From Agapetus fuscipes (Eukaryota; Arthropoda; Insecta; Trichoptera; Glossosomatidae), in contig OX637345.1 of the NCBI GenBank assembly GCA_951799405.1, forward strand, positions 7,378,001 through 7,442,000: a stretch of DNA of 64,000 bases. The letters are read 5' to 3'. The position numbers and the translations under genes are program-made. Below, piece after piece: positions 30,763 to 41,993 of the stretch. The notes under the pieces were generated by a model. It was not told the origin of the DNA, did no database searches, and saw only the letters and a program-made list of their open reading frames with translations. The stretch's first letter is position 1, and each line of letters starts with the position of its first letter.

Positions 30763-30989
30763 ACACTGTTTTATTTTCACAATTATATTATTTTATATTA
30801 ATTAATAATTACTAAGGTTTTCGAATGTCGATCTTTTTTTAGGGCAAAAGGCATTTGTTACAGTTGAAGGTTACCGATGGAAATGAAGCATGCACTAGGA
30901 ATGCGAAAAAGCGAAGCACACATGTAAAATCACACTTGCAAATGCTGTATACGCACTTACAAAATACAAATCCAAATTTCAAATGTTTC

Positions 30990-31142
30990 TTTGACCCTGG
31001 TTCAACAGATGTCATTAAGAAGTTATCAATTATTAATTTTATTAAAATACAAAATAATGAATTATTAATTGATAATTTTAATGCCTCCTTCTGGCCAGGC
31101 AAAAATAGGTCAGTGAATTGCTTTCCTCGTCACCAATTTATT
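30990..31142 (+). repeat. SINE family C body
   Basis: TTGACCCTGGTTCAACAGATG and GGCCAGGCAAAAATAGGTCAG match the body of the 33.1-kb copy. Confidence 0.55.
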
Positions 31143-31149
31143 TAAAAAA

Positions 31150-31590
31150 ATAAGCGCTTGAACTAAGGCTATAAGAATAAATTGGTTGGTGTTACCGCCA
31201 AACTGTCTAAGAGGGTATGACCCAGTGAAGTGTTTGAACAAGATTAATATGAATGTTTCTTTCTGTAGTAGGTAGATAGTTAAATTTGTGAATCTATTTC
31301 ATCTAAGAACTATGTAAAGACGCCATATAGCGCTGCCAAAATCAAAGAGAGTTCTTTTAAGGTGATTGTCAACATCGGGGGATCTGACAGGACTCCTGGA
31401 GAAGATGAAGAAGATTTTTTGAACTTAACTTGTCAAAATCAATTTCATTTACATACTACATATAACAATACAACATGAATGTAGGTAGACTTCCTTCTCA
31501 TTATTGTCTTTAATATGCACTAATATTTTTTGAGTAGTTTTTGGTATGAGAAAGAAATATGAGAAAATATACAAAGAAAAACAATAAACG
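31150..31590. other. No feature recognised
   Basis: Intronic AT-rich sequence without assignable repeat. Confidence 0.5.
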
Positions 31591-32050
31591 GACTCCGCAC
31601 AAATTCCATAGACAAGAAAATTGTGCCGTCACGCCACTGTAGTCACATGTGACGTTTGCACGCTGAGAAAAACATTTTATTTTCAAATATGTGCCAAGCC
31701 AATTTCGATCTGTCATGTATTTGACAAATGTCACAGCTCTATGTAAGTAGGATCCTCAGCAATCAATAACAAAATATTAGTTAGCCTTTTCCCAAATAAT
31801 CCGGTAGTGTGACATCACATTTTTTTTGTTCATTGCGAATGTGAGGACTACATAATGAAAGATCCAAAGCCTTCATTTAAGCTAAATTTGAATACACTAA
31901 GCACAAATTTACATTAAGATTGTTTTTCACAGCGTGCAAATGTCACACTTGTATGGGACAAGGGTCCTTGGCAACCAATAACAAAATATTTGTTTGCATT
32001 TAGCAACCCGGCTGTGACGTCACAATTTTTACTATGTCAATTCATGGCCA
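31590..32050. repeat. Palindromic MITE pieces (GCAACC family)
   Basis: Two or three degraded halves: CATAGACAAGAAAATTGTGCC (31,608) in one orientation, and GCAACCAATAACAAAATATTTG (31,970) and GGCTGTGACGTCACAATTTTT (32,008) in the other. Confidence 0.5.
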
Positions 32051-32240
32051 CTGAAAAAATAGGAATACAAAAAATGCTCTCTTTTTTAATCCATTTTTTT
32101 TATGAATGTCATCTGTGGAATGTTTAGGTTAACGGTCATAAAAAAATATTGAACATCCGTTTGAAAGGCGGCAAAATTCTTAGAAGATTACAAACAATGA
32201 TGAAATATATTAAGGAAGAATGATAAATGAAAAATCTCAC

Positions 32241-32401
32241 TTTGTAGGTGTATCCCTGGATATCTTATTTGGCGTTTTTCTTCCTGCTTTCGAGTTGGGA
32301 CGTTCATTTGATTCTGGTCCATTTTCAACTTCACTTTGTGGCGGCAAAGGTGTCTTGGACCGCGACCTAGATCGTAAATTAGCTACCGAAGGGTTCTCCA
32401 T
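32241..32401 (-). CDS. SUN-like gene, exon 1 (start of protein)
   Basis: The ATG at 32,399-32,401 opens 53 codons plus two bases, ending at donor AA|GTGAGA. It encodes MENPSVANLRSRSRSKTPLP and a Lys/Arg/Ser/Pro-rich continuation to RDTPT. This is the first of seven coding exons (161, 220, 275, 208, 238, 84 and 440 nt; sum 1,626 nt, 541 residues). A basic Ser/Pro-rich N-terminus is common in SUN and other inner nuclear membrane proteins. The start was chosen because it is the only ATG that joins in phase to exon 2. The plus-strand frame at 32,220 is a shadow. Family call: SUN/klaroid-like, not certain; another inner nuclear membrane or ER membrane protein is possible. Confidence 0.7.
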
Positions 32402-32900
32402 ATCGATCTGCCAGTTTATTGTATATCTTTACAAACAAAATGTCACTCAAACAGATTGGTAAACGTCAGATGCACACATCGTTTCTTTCACTTCCACCAA
32501 AACACACCAAAAACTAAATCAATACAAGCGATCCCCGCTCAGATGAAACCTGTCCACATGCAAATGGTTGACCTCATTACGGTATACGCATTTTCAACAC
32601 AAAATCCATTGCCCAACAGTGTTTTCTATTTGTAGATTCATGCGCCCCAGCTTGGACCGAACGCGTCTCCCGCTTATTTTGAACTTGAAAAACGGCCGTT
32701 CGTGAAATATTATGGACGATAGCGGTGCTAGAGTTTTGTTGTTGAATCAATAAGTAAATAACAGATTCAATTTACTGCGACCGTTTCATACAATTTAACG
32801 GAAATTTTGAAAAAAAGCAAACGGTGACACCGCACGCAAACTCGCCGCTCTTCATGCCTAAACATAAACTGATGACGTCATTACCTTCAAATCTTTCCAA
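32402..32900 (-). promoter_or_regulatory. Probable promoter and 5' UTR region of the SUN-like gene
   Basis: The sequence upstream of exon 1 has raised CpG content compared with its surroundings (GACCGAACGCGTCTCCCGC near 32,656, AACGGCCGTTCG near 32,693). It also contains a palindromic TGACGTCA (CRE-like) at about 32,872-32,879. No TATA box was identified. This is inference from position and composition. Confidence 0.4.
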
Positions 32901-33088
32901 ATGACGCTAGGGAGACCATGCGCGTTTTTTTTTTTAATTATTTTCTCCTTTTCATTTTGTTTCTACCGCTATCTTTGATTATAGTCTGTAACAAATGACT
33001 ATATTTTTTTGGTGTTTTTGTATTTGTGGAAGAATATTTCTCTTGGAAATGAGTCAAGTCGGAAAAAAAAGTCAGTGAAAAGTGAGGT

Positions 33089-33305
33089 CGGTGTTATGGC
33101 CGAGAGTTCAAGTCCATATTCTTGACTAGCGTATTTGGAATAGAATAAAGCTGGTTCGAATCACGCTTTTGATCATAACTTCGACCCTAGTTCAACTGTC
33201 ATTGCATGTACACAAGCTTCTGCTTCCGCATGAAAATATCCGACCAGGTAAAATAGGTTGATGAATTGCATTCTAAATTTAACCTCTTCACAAATCTATT
33301 TTAAT
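33089..33305 (+). repeat. SINE family C, best copy with tRNA-like head
   Basis: GGTGTTATGGCCGAGAG and GGTTCGAATCACGC are A- and B-box-like, as in Ser/Leu-type tRNAs. The body is TAACTTCGACCCTAGTTCAAC and the 3' end CTCTTCACAAATCTATTTT. Confidence 0.65.
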
Positions 33306-33387
33306 AAGATAAAGTTAATGCACGATACTTACATTTTCTTAAGGTTATAAAGACAATGAAAATACTTAAATTGCATGTTGTAAATAG

Positions 33388-33480
33388 TTTCCACTCGCCA
33401 CATGCGAAACCATCGAGAAAAACGCGGCAAGAAGTAACATTATAAGTGCAGATAAGTAGCTTTTTATAGAAGCGTTACAA
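33388..33480 (+). repeat. SINE family A 3' fragment
   Basis: TCCACTCGCCACATGCGAAAC and AACGCGGCAAGAAGTAAC match the 3' end of the copies at 46.7 and 55.1 kb. Confidence 0.55.
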
Positions 33481-35100
33481 AATAACATTTCTCATTTCTT
33501 CTTAATAATATAATTCCTTCAAATCGTTTCATATTTTTTGACGCCAAATAATAAAAATTCGTTAGATTGTATTTGTATATAAAAGCTTGAATAGAAAATA
33601 CCCCTATACATCAACTTACTTCTCAATACCAAGAAAATATTTTCAATTGCTTTGGTTACCCTATATCATAATATAGATAAGGCCGAATATCAGTAGAGTT
33701 TTGTTTCATTTTAGCACATGTGACATAATGAGAAAAAAAGAAACAGAAGATATTTATTGTTTTGAAATATTTTACGCCATCTATTGGATTTTTTGTTTTC
33801 TTCTTGTTAGCTTCGTCAAAAATACAACAGATGGCAGTACAATATGAAATAATCATTGATTGAATAAGTCGAAAAGAAATTTGTAGCATATCAAATTGCT
33901 AGAAGACATTAATTTAAAATATATCATCTGCAATTTACTTTAATTTCTTCTTTAATTTTGTCATGAACACCAAATCATGCAGTAAATAATTACTTTTCGA
34001 AAAAGTAGTAATTTTAAATATTTGAATACCATACACACATGATATGCTTGAACACAAAATTAAAATTTGTATTTAAGTTTGTTCTGATTATTGCTAATTT
34101 CATTAATTTTTATTTTGTGTACAGAGTATAGACTTATTTTTTGATATCACTGATGACATGAATGACAGCTTGTAGTACGCATGCTCCATGCACAGAGTAT
34201 GCTCCATGATTATATTTTTCCCACGCATGCGTGTTCTTTGTTATCAAGTGTGGCTACACAGAGAAAACATCCCAATTTACAGGAAAAATAGTGGATAACG
34301 TCATAAAATAAATATGAATGATTTTTGTAAATGAACGTGATTTATTTACAGTTTGAATAGCGTTAGACATTCAGGTATCATATTGTTATATTATAAGTCA
34401 GTGGTTTTAACCATCGTTTTAAGGTTTCTCTCACACAAGTTTTACAAGTTTGAAAAATCCTTTTCATTCTGTAAAGAAGTATGTTGACTCATTTGCCAGT
34501 CAATAACTTAAATTTATTGATAACATTAAAAAGCAGCACTCTTTTCCCTTACTTCAGTTTTAGGACGACTACTTATGGTTATGTGACGGGCTTACTTTTG
34601 ACATCTTCTTTGTGGGGATTTTCTTTCGTCGTGCATGTGATCATTATGTCACAGCTGTAGCGATAGTATCAAAGTGGACTCCGTATTGACATCGGGGCCT
34701 AAAAATACGATTTAAACAGTGAAATACACTGAAAATCCAACATGTTTTCTCACGCGAATAAACCTTTAGAGACTGAAAAGACTTTGTGTTACCTGTCTTA
34801 TATTTTCTTTAATAATTCAGTGTAAAATATCGCATCCATTTAGCACATCGCCGTCGGTTGAATTTTTTATGATTGCGAATTTTCTATTTTTTGTATTGTT
34901 AACACACTCGAAAACAACGTTTTGTGTTGTCGAATTGTAAATATACATAGTAATAGTAATCGCTTTCATTTAATATACTAATATTCTTTGAAAATAGTGA
35001 ATAGTTTTGTTGCTAAAAGTGTTGCAGTTGTATGATTGGTTTTGCAAGAGTGTTGAAATATATCTGCATACGATCAAACAAATTAACTTCATTTTTACAG
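33480..35100. other. No gene recognised
   Basis: 1.6 kb of AT-rich, mostly unique sequence. The minus-strand frame at 33,656-33,889 has no known domain. CAGTGGTTTTAACC at 34,402 resembles a hAT-type end. Confidence 0.45.
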
Positions 35101-35173
35101 TTTTTCTTCTCTTCAAAGTTCCCGGAATAGCGGGGACACTACTGGAAGTCCTTTCAGACTGATTATTTTTTCG
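35101..35173 (+). other. Candidate unassigned exon on the plus strand
   Basis: A 73-nt segment bounded by CATTTTTACAG and TCG|GTAAGTTT. One frame is open across it (24 codons). It could be a 5' exon of a gene to the right or a chance pair of splice-like sites. No partner exon was found. Confidence 0.2.
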
Positions 35174-35257
35174 GTAAGTTTTTTTAAAATTATCTCACAT
35201 AATTATTATTCATATCAAAACAGAAAACAGTAGGTGCCCTTTGTTCTGTAATATAAT

Positions 35258-35495
35258 CTATAATCTAAGTCGCAAATATATATTAACATCAATGATTCAC
35301 GCTTCACTAGAGAGTGAGTTCAAGTTAGCTTTTACACATGCTGCATGTGTACTTAGAAAAAAAAGCAAAGCTAAAATGGGCAATTCTTTTACTTAGTTCT
35401 TTCTACCTTTTCCAGTTTTCCTGAAACAGGGATGACAGGGGCAAGAGCGAATTAACTGTCTGCAACACGTGCCAGCCTTTTATCAACCTTTTATT
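35258..35495 (-). repeat. Family D repeat, diverged
   Basis: TATAATCTAAGTCGCAAATA starts the complement; CCTGAAACAGGGATGACAGGG marks the centre. Confidence 0.6.
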
Positions 35496-35739
35496 AAATG
35501 GACAAGAATAATGTTGTCTACACATAAAAACAAACTTTTAAGTGATTAAGTAAATCGAATGTTAAAAAGAGATCAAAATTTAAACTGAAAATCTTGAGCC
35601 TTCAACATTGAAGATCAACCAAACCCAATCATTTTAATAACATAGGTAACTGGTAAGTAGGTAAGTACTTACTTTTTTTAATTTTATTCAGAGTCATTAT
35701 CTTTATCATCAGATCCCATTTTCGCGTATTGATATTTTT

Positions 35740-36070
35740 CTTGACTAACGGGTTGAGGCTGATCACTCTTACTGTAAAGATCGGTCACCTCTTTTTCAGG
35801 GAACGACGGCAAGAGTTGCAGGGTAAATGTTTATTTGGGGTTGGGTCTTATTTTATAAGTAGGTACCTACACATGCAGCATGTGCTAACGCGAAGCTTGT
35901 GAGCATAAATTTCATATGAATCTTAAATGTTTGCATACTTCGTAACTTAGATTATATATCTATAATGTAAGTTGCAAAGATATATTTATTAACATTTAGG
36001 ATTCCAATAAAACGTATGCTTACAAGCAGACACGTGCAAGTTTGCGATTACACAAAACCCTTTCAACTCG
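35740..36070. repeat. Two family D copies in inverted arrangement
   Basis: A plus-strand copy (35,740-35,955, TTCTTGACTAACGGGTTG start) meets a minus-strand 3' half (35,958-36,070) at the TAGATTATATATCTATAATCTA junction. Confidence 0.6.
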
Positions 36071-36640
36071 AGATTCATATATTCCATTGTTACAGACATC
36101 AAAAATTTACAATAAGTTGCCCTTTATTTTTATTTAAAAATTTATCGATAAAAATACGGCTCATTTAAAGATTAAGGAAATATTACAAATCTTTTGTTTG
36201 TATTCACATACTTGAAATGTGGGTACATTCACTTTTATTTGTTAGTATTTTCTGCGTAGTACAGTACATGCATATTTGCAATAGTGATAGTACGAGTAGC
36301 ATAGAGTATAGTAATCATTACTCTATGGATAGTAGGTACTGGAGTTTTTTGTTGTTTATAAATTTAATGATTACATTTGTAATGCAGCCTTGAAGGAGTA
36401 TTATATCAGTTTTCTTTGTATTTGTATGCGTTGAAAATGCAAGTTGCCTATCTGTGTATACGTAATTGCCTAGAATGGACGCGGAACAAACTGCATAGAC
36501 AACAAAAAAAGTGACGTCACATGGTCAGGTTGCTAGGGAAAATGCAAATAAATATTTTGATGTTTAAGTAGATTTGTAGTTTTAAAAATTACTGTAAACA
36601 AGACGTTTTTTGATGGATGTTTGAATTATGTAATCTTTGT
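36070..36640. other. No gene recognised
   Basis: AT-rich sequence; 36,478-36,575 is a GCAACC-family MITE half (GACAACAAAAAAAGTGACGTC, GGTCAGGTTGCTAGG). Confidence 0.5.
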
Positions 36641-36647
36641 GTGTGAA

Positions 36648-37050
36648 AGCTGGAGTGATACCGATGGACTGGAGGAAGGCAGTCATTGTCCCTTTTTAAG
36701 TACAAAGGAAATGGAGACAGAAAAGTCTGTCAGATATTCAGAGCAATCAGTATACTCTGTATACCAGGCAAAGATTTTTTGTATTGCGATTATTAAGAAC
36801 GTGATTCTGAATACTAATGGAAAGGTTTCCGATGTACAGTCCGGTTTCATGACCGGTAGAGGCAGCGTTGATCAGATTTTGGCTCTAGGACAACGTTTTG
36901 AAAAATAGTTGTCGATAAGGAGGAAGCTGTTCGCGGCCTTTGTAGATCTGGAAAAAGCTTTCGCTCAGTGGACAGAGGTATGTTGTGGGATGTTCAGGAA
37001 GCGTATGGAGTGAATGCAGATCTCCTAAATGCGGTGCATGCTACCTTTTG
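36648..37050 (+). pseudogene. LINE reverse transcriptase remnant (palm region)
   Basis: Conserved blocks appear in shifting frames: AGVIPMDWRKAVIVPF, then KYKGNGDRKVCQIFRAI, NGKVSDVQSGFMTGRGSVDQ, and LCRSGKSFRSVDRGMLWDVQ-like text with VNADLLNAVHA. These are the W-RKAVIVP.YKGKGDR and Q.GF..GRG..DQI motifs of RTE-type LINE RTs. The catalytic (F/Y)ADD box is not included. Confidence 0.75.
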
Positions 37051-37061
37051 AATTACAATAG

Positions 37062-37160
37062 TCTATAATCTAAGCTGCAAAGATATGTTAACATTTAAGG
37101 CTCATATAAAATGCATGCCCACAGACATGAACATGTAGGTTCGCGCCTACACATTTGATA
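37062..37160 (-). repeat. Family D 3' half
   Basis: CTATAATCTAAGCTGCAAAG and CATGCCCACAGACATGAAC match the family 3' half. Confidence 0.55.
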
Positions 37161-37324
37161 TAAAATATATTGACGGTTAAAAGGTAATCGGGCATAAGCG
37201 ACAAAAACTTAATTGTTCAAGAGAGCAGCTTAAAGTTTGAGATTGCAGAAAAATGGCATAACTTTTTTATTTTTTATCATAACTTTAAAATCAAAACAGC
37301 TCTAAAATTAAAAAAATAAAAGGC

Positions 37325-37580
37325 ATTTAAAGAATGTTTACAAAGAAAGTGTGAAAGGAAAAAGAGGGAAGGGACGACCGAGAAAAGTATGGAGTGATCA
37401 GATTGTGGAGATTGTGAAAGAATGGGATATACAAAGTGAGCGGTAAAGAAGAAAATGCATGAAAAAGGTGATGGATAAGAAGGAATTGAAAGAGGTATGT
37501 TAGGATAGGAAAAAATGGAGGCAACTCTGCAGAGGCTCTGGCCACCCCTAGCGGAATGGCGACAGAGTTACAGTTACAGT
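37325..37580 (+). pseudogene. LINE C-terminal remnant with GTTACA tail
   Basis: The broken frame has VYKESVKGKRGKGRPRKVWS, EIVKEWDIQSER and RKKWRQLCRGSGHP, nearly the same as 48.3 kb but on the other strand; it ends CAGAGTTACAGTTACAG. Confidence 0.75.
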
Positions 37581-37865
37581 CATTCCTATTATTGTAGTTT
37601 TACGATTTTTTAACGTCACAAGCGCCTTTAGGACAAAAATGCCAAAATCTTGTCGTGTACACCAAAACTATACTTCGAAAACGCAGTTGTTTGCTTGGAC
37701 ATAAACAACAACAAAAAAATCGTCGTAAAGCTATGGGAGTTGGCGCATTAGAAAAGAGCGGAAAATTTCAAGTAGGATAGCATTCGTAACTCATTTGTGA
37801 CCAAAACGTCGCTTATGTCGTAGGTTTACTTCCATTTAACCGTCGATATGTACTAATATTAGTTC

Positions 37866-38826
37866 TTAATTAGTATGTAATAATCAGTGTTATTCATTAG
37901 ATTTTTTAAACCAGATTTCTTTAGAGATCTGGTTTAATTTCTCGATTTAATCTCAATTTACAAAAAAGGTGATTCATAAAAACTTTATAATTCAGTTTAA
38001 CACTAAACGTGTTTCAAAACATGATCACATTTGTAAACCACCTACGAGTAGGTTTATTTCGTTCTAAACTAGATCGACATACGCAAAATGGCGATCTTCC
38101 TCATTCCCCAGCTGATCGTAATGTACGAGATAGCTTTCAGAATAAAAGATTTATGAATCAAATAAGAGTTTCAGCAATTACAGTAACTTTAAAACATTAG
38201 AATTTTACACTATAACAACAAATCTACGGCATGCAGCAACGAAACAAATATAAAAACTGTGACAAGAAAAAAAGTGACAGATGCCGCGTCGTGTTATTTT
38301 TCAAGTCACCAATTTTGTAAAACTGTCACTTTTCTTGTAAATGAAGTATGAAGGCCCATCTTAGAGATTTTCTTCGTGATGCCTACAGCCAAAACCTGAA
38401 GCCACAATGAAGTCATGCTTTGAAAAATACTTGTTTCCATTTTTAGTTCATTCAAAGCTGCAATCGACATGAGTTTGCCAGCTGGAATGTTTGGAAACGT
38501 TCGGGAGGGGGCGTTTACCCGAATGCATCCGAGCGTCTCCGAAAGTTGTCAAAAACCTCAAAAAAATTCATAGACACCAAAATACCTAGATAAATGTCGA
38601 GCATTTCGTATTTTTTCATACAGAAAAAGCTACCGGAAGTCTGTTTAAGCAGGATTCGGTAAACCAAAAAAAAAAATGCACGTATTTCGCTAATGAATCA
38701 CCTTTTTATTTATTTTGGTTTAGCGGGCTGGTACAGATTTAAATTGGTTTCTCAAAATCTCGCACTAAACAGGAATGGGTGGAATCTAATGAATAACACT
38801 GAAGTTTATTAATTAGTATAAAATGA
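37866..38826. mobile_element. Possible non-autonomous DNA transposon with long imperfect inverted ends
   Basis: The left arm (about 37,866-37,985: TTAATTAGTAT, CAGTGTTATTCATTAGATT, AAAGGTGATTCATAA) reappears inverted at about 38,690-38,826. The arms are about 120 bp with mismatches and the interior about 700 bp. The plus frame at 38,009-38,200 has no recognised domain. Confidence 0.5.
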
Positions 38827-38829
38827 GAG

Positions 38830-39335
38830 GCAAACCTATCGTTATTGTTATGTTTTCGCTGTAGGATTGGCATGAAAGAGTGTCGGCCATCTATTTTGTT
38901 AGTTTGACCTTGAGCTGCGCACATGAAGAGGGATTGTTTCAAGAGCAGCTACATCAGAGCCAAGATTTGAAATGGTCGCGGAGACGTTACATTCTCATTC
39001 TGCTATGGCATCCCAGCGCGCATCACTTCCTCTTTTAAATATATCACTGTGATCGACATAATTGATTATCTATACCAGGGGTGTCCAACATAATATTGTG
39101 GAGGGCCAGATTTAGTATTTTTGTAATCGTGGCGGGCCATAAATAGCGTCGACGGGGGGAAGGGTACGCATACATCAAATCAAAATAAGCAATTTTCTTT
39201 TCCATGAACATTATTGCGTCCGAGCCACACTTTGCCGACCACTCTCATAGTCGATAGATATATATGATTGAAGTAAGTACCTAATGATGGATGATTTTTT
39301 AAATGATTGAACTTATTGCGCAATATCTATTGATT
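38830..39335. other. No gene recognised; a hAT-like end
   Basis: CCAGGGGTGTCCAACATAATA at 39,075 and GAGGGCCAGATTTAG resemble hAT non-autonomous ends; the right end is not clear. Confidence 0.4.
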
Positions 39336-39476
39336 GCAGGGTGTATGCCCATTTAAGATTTGGGTTTTTATGTTGTAGGTTCACATGCGGCATGTGTAAG
39401 CTAACGTAACGTGTCTGCTTGTGGGATTGGATTTAATGTGAATCCCCAGTGTTACATATCTCTGCAACTTGATTAG
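39335..39476 (+). repeat. Family D 3' part
   Basis: GCAGGGTGTATGCCCATTTAAG through CTGCAACTTGATTAGATTCG. Confidence 0.65.
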
Positions 39477-39525
39477 ATTCGATTCATAAACTGTGTCATA
39501 GAGTAGACGTCATTTTTAGGTAAAC

Positions 39526-39835
39526 TTGTACATCTCCTCGACATTCATCTCCCTCCTCATGCATGCTCTTCTCTTTTTCTCACTGAGTTACCGGTATCTG
39601 TGTTTCCATCCCAATTTAACCTTGCCCTTTTCAAATCCAATATCAATCGCCATTTCCTCTCAGTGTCTCAAAACAAAGCAACGCCACACACACCACAGCA
39701 CTGCGCAGCTAACGGCCCCGCAACCGGACATGGACAACTGCCACATCACCAACACCTCTGCGGCACTATAACAAGTGTCATAGACCCTTAGAGTCTCTCG
39801 AATCTAGGGAGTCTCCCGCATAGGCTTTCTTAAAA
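39526..39835 (+). pseudogene. CR1/L2-like LINE 3' end
   Basis: TCCATCCCAATTTAACC..TTCAAATCCAATATCAATCGCC and the tail GTGTCATAGACCCTTAGAG..GGGAGTCTCCCGCATAGGC parallel 20.99 kb, and a poly-A run follows. Confidence 0.65.
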
Positions 39836-40169
39836 AAAAAAAAAAAAAAACATCAACTTCAATAAACAAAATGTCGTGTTTTAATTGTCAGGGAATAATT
39901 AACGTCAATTTAGCGAGAAATTGTATTAGTTATCGTCAGTAGCAGCAATTATATACTTAGGCGCTACAAAACTGGTCTCAAATACCTTACAATGGCGTAA
40001 TCATTTAATTATCTGACATATTACACGCTACTTGACGGCGCAAGATATTCGATACGCCTCTGTCTTGCGCGAGAAGGGCGCAGCACAAACACATTGCAGT
40101 AACTGCTTTCCTGATCATACCATTGAGGTAAATAGTATAAGGCTCATTTCAGACACAAACCAGTCATTT

Positions 40170-40555
40170 TTCCGGATTGTCTATGGGGATTTGGTTTTCA
40201 CCGTTGAGTAATACTAATAACATACAGGAGCAGAAAGTAACGTACTGCATTGATGCATTTACTAAAGCCCACATTTATCTCAGTACTGTCACCCGTTGCA
40301 GTGGTGTAGTCATACAATTTTTACGTGTGAAATTCTATGTTTTATTGCTTTCTCCATTTGGTCTTTGACACTCAATTGAAACACATGCCACAATGTCTTA
40401 AAATAATGCCTTTTTCGTTTAAAATTCGTCAATTCGTAACAACATCAAACCGTTCTTTCCTTTACACGCTTACCTTTGCACTCTTCTTGTCAGCCGTTCT
40501 TCGTCCATTATTTTAAGATGCCCGAACCATCTCAATGCAGCAGTGGTTTATGTTT
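40170..40555. repeat. Dispersed repeat (THAP-like start, third copy) plus LINE scrap
   Basis: 40,200-40,440 matches 56,180-56,390 and, inverted, 21,720-21,940. 40,440-40,555 (minus) reads ALRWFGHLKIMDEERLTRRV, a LINE C-terminal remnant. Confidence 0.55.
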
Positions 40556-40702
40556 TTTTATGTGAACTACAGCAATTTTTTTTGGATACGCCAATGTTGT
40601 AAGACCCAATTCGCATCTTCTATTTGACCTTTGGCCATTGATTGGAACACTTTATTAAATTAGTGACGATGTACATCATATTCTGTACCTGACTAAATAT
40701 AT

Positions 40703-41031
40703 TGTCGCGAACTTGAAATACGTGTGCTTATACACGCATACACCTATGCACGTACTATAGAACCATCTAGGAGTAGTCGTGCATTGGAAGGACGTTCTAG
40801 TGATTGTGTGTGTACATAATGTTCTGGTGGTGGAATGATCTAGTAAGTGCAAGAAAGACCTCTCTGTTTCATTATAAAATAGATCAAAAGGGTACGGCCG
40901 TAGAGTCGCAAGAGAGCAATTAGCTACGTAACACCTATAAACAGTGATTGTCAAGTTGTGAAATAAATTGTATATTGTGAAAAATAAATTCTGGCATTTT
41001 AATTATAAAAAATCTAGTAGAAAACGTAACA
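40703..41031 (+). mobile_element. Solo LTR with ATAT target duplication
   Basis: It starts TGTCGCGAAC and ends AACGTAACA, with ATAT on both sides (40,699-40,702 and 41,032-41,035). Inside are a TTATAAAAT box and AATAAA signals near the 3' end. 329 bp with 4-bp duplication suits a Gypsy-type LTR. No internal region remains. The orientation follows the polyadenylation signals. Confidence 0.75.
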
Positions 41032-41062
41032 ATATACTGGTACAATAACTCCCACTGACAGT

Positions 41063-41495
41063 CTAGATTGCAAAGATATAATTATTAAGATGAAGATTCA
41101 TATTAATATTTCATAGCAGAGGAAAGGGAAAACCGAGAAAAATATGGTTGGATCAGATTGGTGAAATTGTGAAAGAATGGAATATACAAAGTGAACGTAA
41201 AATAACGAAATGTATGGAATAGGTAATGGATATGAACGAACTGAAAGAGATGTGCAACGAAAAGAAAAAATGGAGGCAAATCTGCAGTCTCGGGCCGCTC
41301 CTGGCAGAATGGTGACAGAGTTACATTTACGTTCGCACTTACACAAGCCGCATGTTTACTAACGAAATAAAATTAAAACAAATCTCAGATGAGCATAAAC
41401 CTTTCAACTTTTGCCGATCTTCCTTGAAACAGGGGTGGCATTTCGTTGAGGGAATATTTTTTTTACAGTATGGGTGGTCAGCCTCATTATTAATA
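41063..41495. repeat. Family D fragments around a LINE remnant
   Basis: Family D 3' piece (41,063-41,105, minus) and 5' part (41,330-41,495, minus) flank a plus-strand LINE C-terminal piece (41,106-41,325: GKPRKIWLDQIGEIVKEWN). Confidence 0.6.
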
Positions 41496-41499
41496 CCTG

Positions 41500-41562
41500 T
41501 TTCTGTCCAGGCAGAATAGGTTAGTAAATTGCATTCCTCTCCGCAAATTTATTGAAAAAATA
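41500..41562 (+). repeat. SINE family C fragment
   Basis: TCCAGGCAGAATAGGTTAG and AATTGCATTCCTCTCCGC match the family. Confidence 0.5.
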
Positions 41563-41993
41563 ATAAAAGTGTAACCAAGAGAAAAAATAGGGGGGAAAAA
41601 AAACCTATAGACCACACAGTCGAGACCCGGAAGAACAATTTCAAGTATCTAAATCGCCCTTGAAAGCCTAAAACATTTAGGAAAATAAGTATACTTGTAT
41701 ATAAGTAAGTAAGAAAGTGAATAAATGTTAGTTGGGCGCAGTAATTGCGTGAATCCCGACAAGTGCAAGTGATTCTTGTAAGTACTTACCTAAAATGTGA
41801 AAATACATCATCATCAATTAGTATATGGAGTAAGGTTGCGGATTTTCCTTGTCCTTCGGGGAATTAAAGAACTGTCGAATTCTTTGTATTAATTTTGTAA
41901 AAAATTGGAAAGAATTTGATTAGGATTACATATTATGTAAGTATATGTGAAAGTCCTGTTGAAAGCTCAATTTGTAGACCATTTCCTAAAAGT

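Larger units (their letters stand above)
30130..32240 (-). other. Intron 1 of the SUN-like gene
   Basis: 2.1 kb, donor AA|GTGAGA, acceptor GTTTTCCAG. It contains two family D copies in opposite orientation, a SINE C fragment and GCAACC MITE pieces. Confidence 0.65.
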
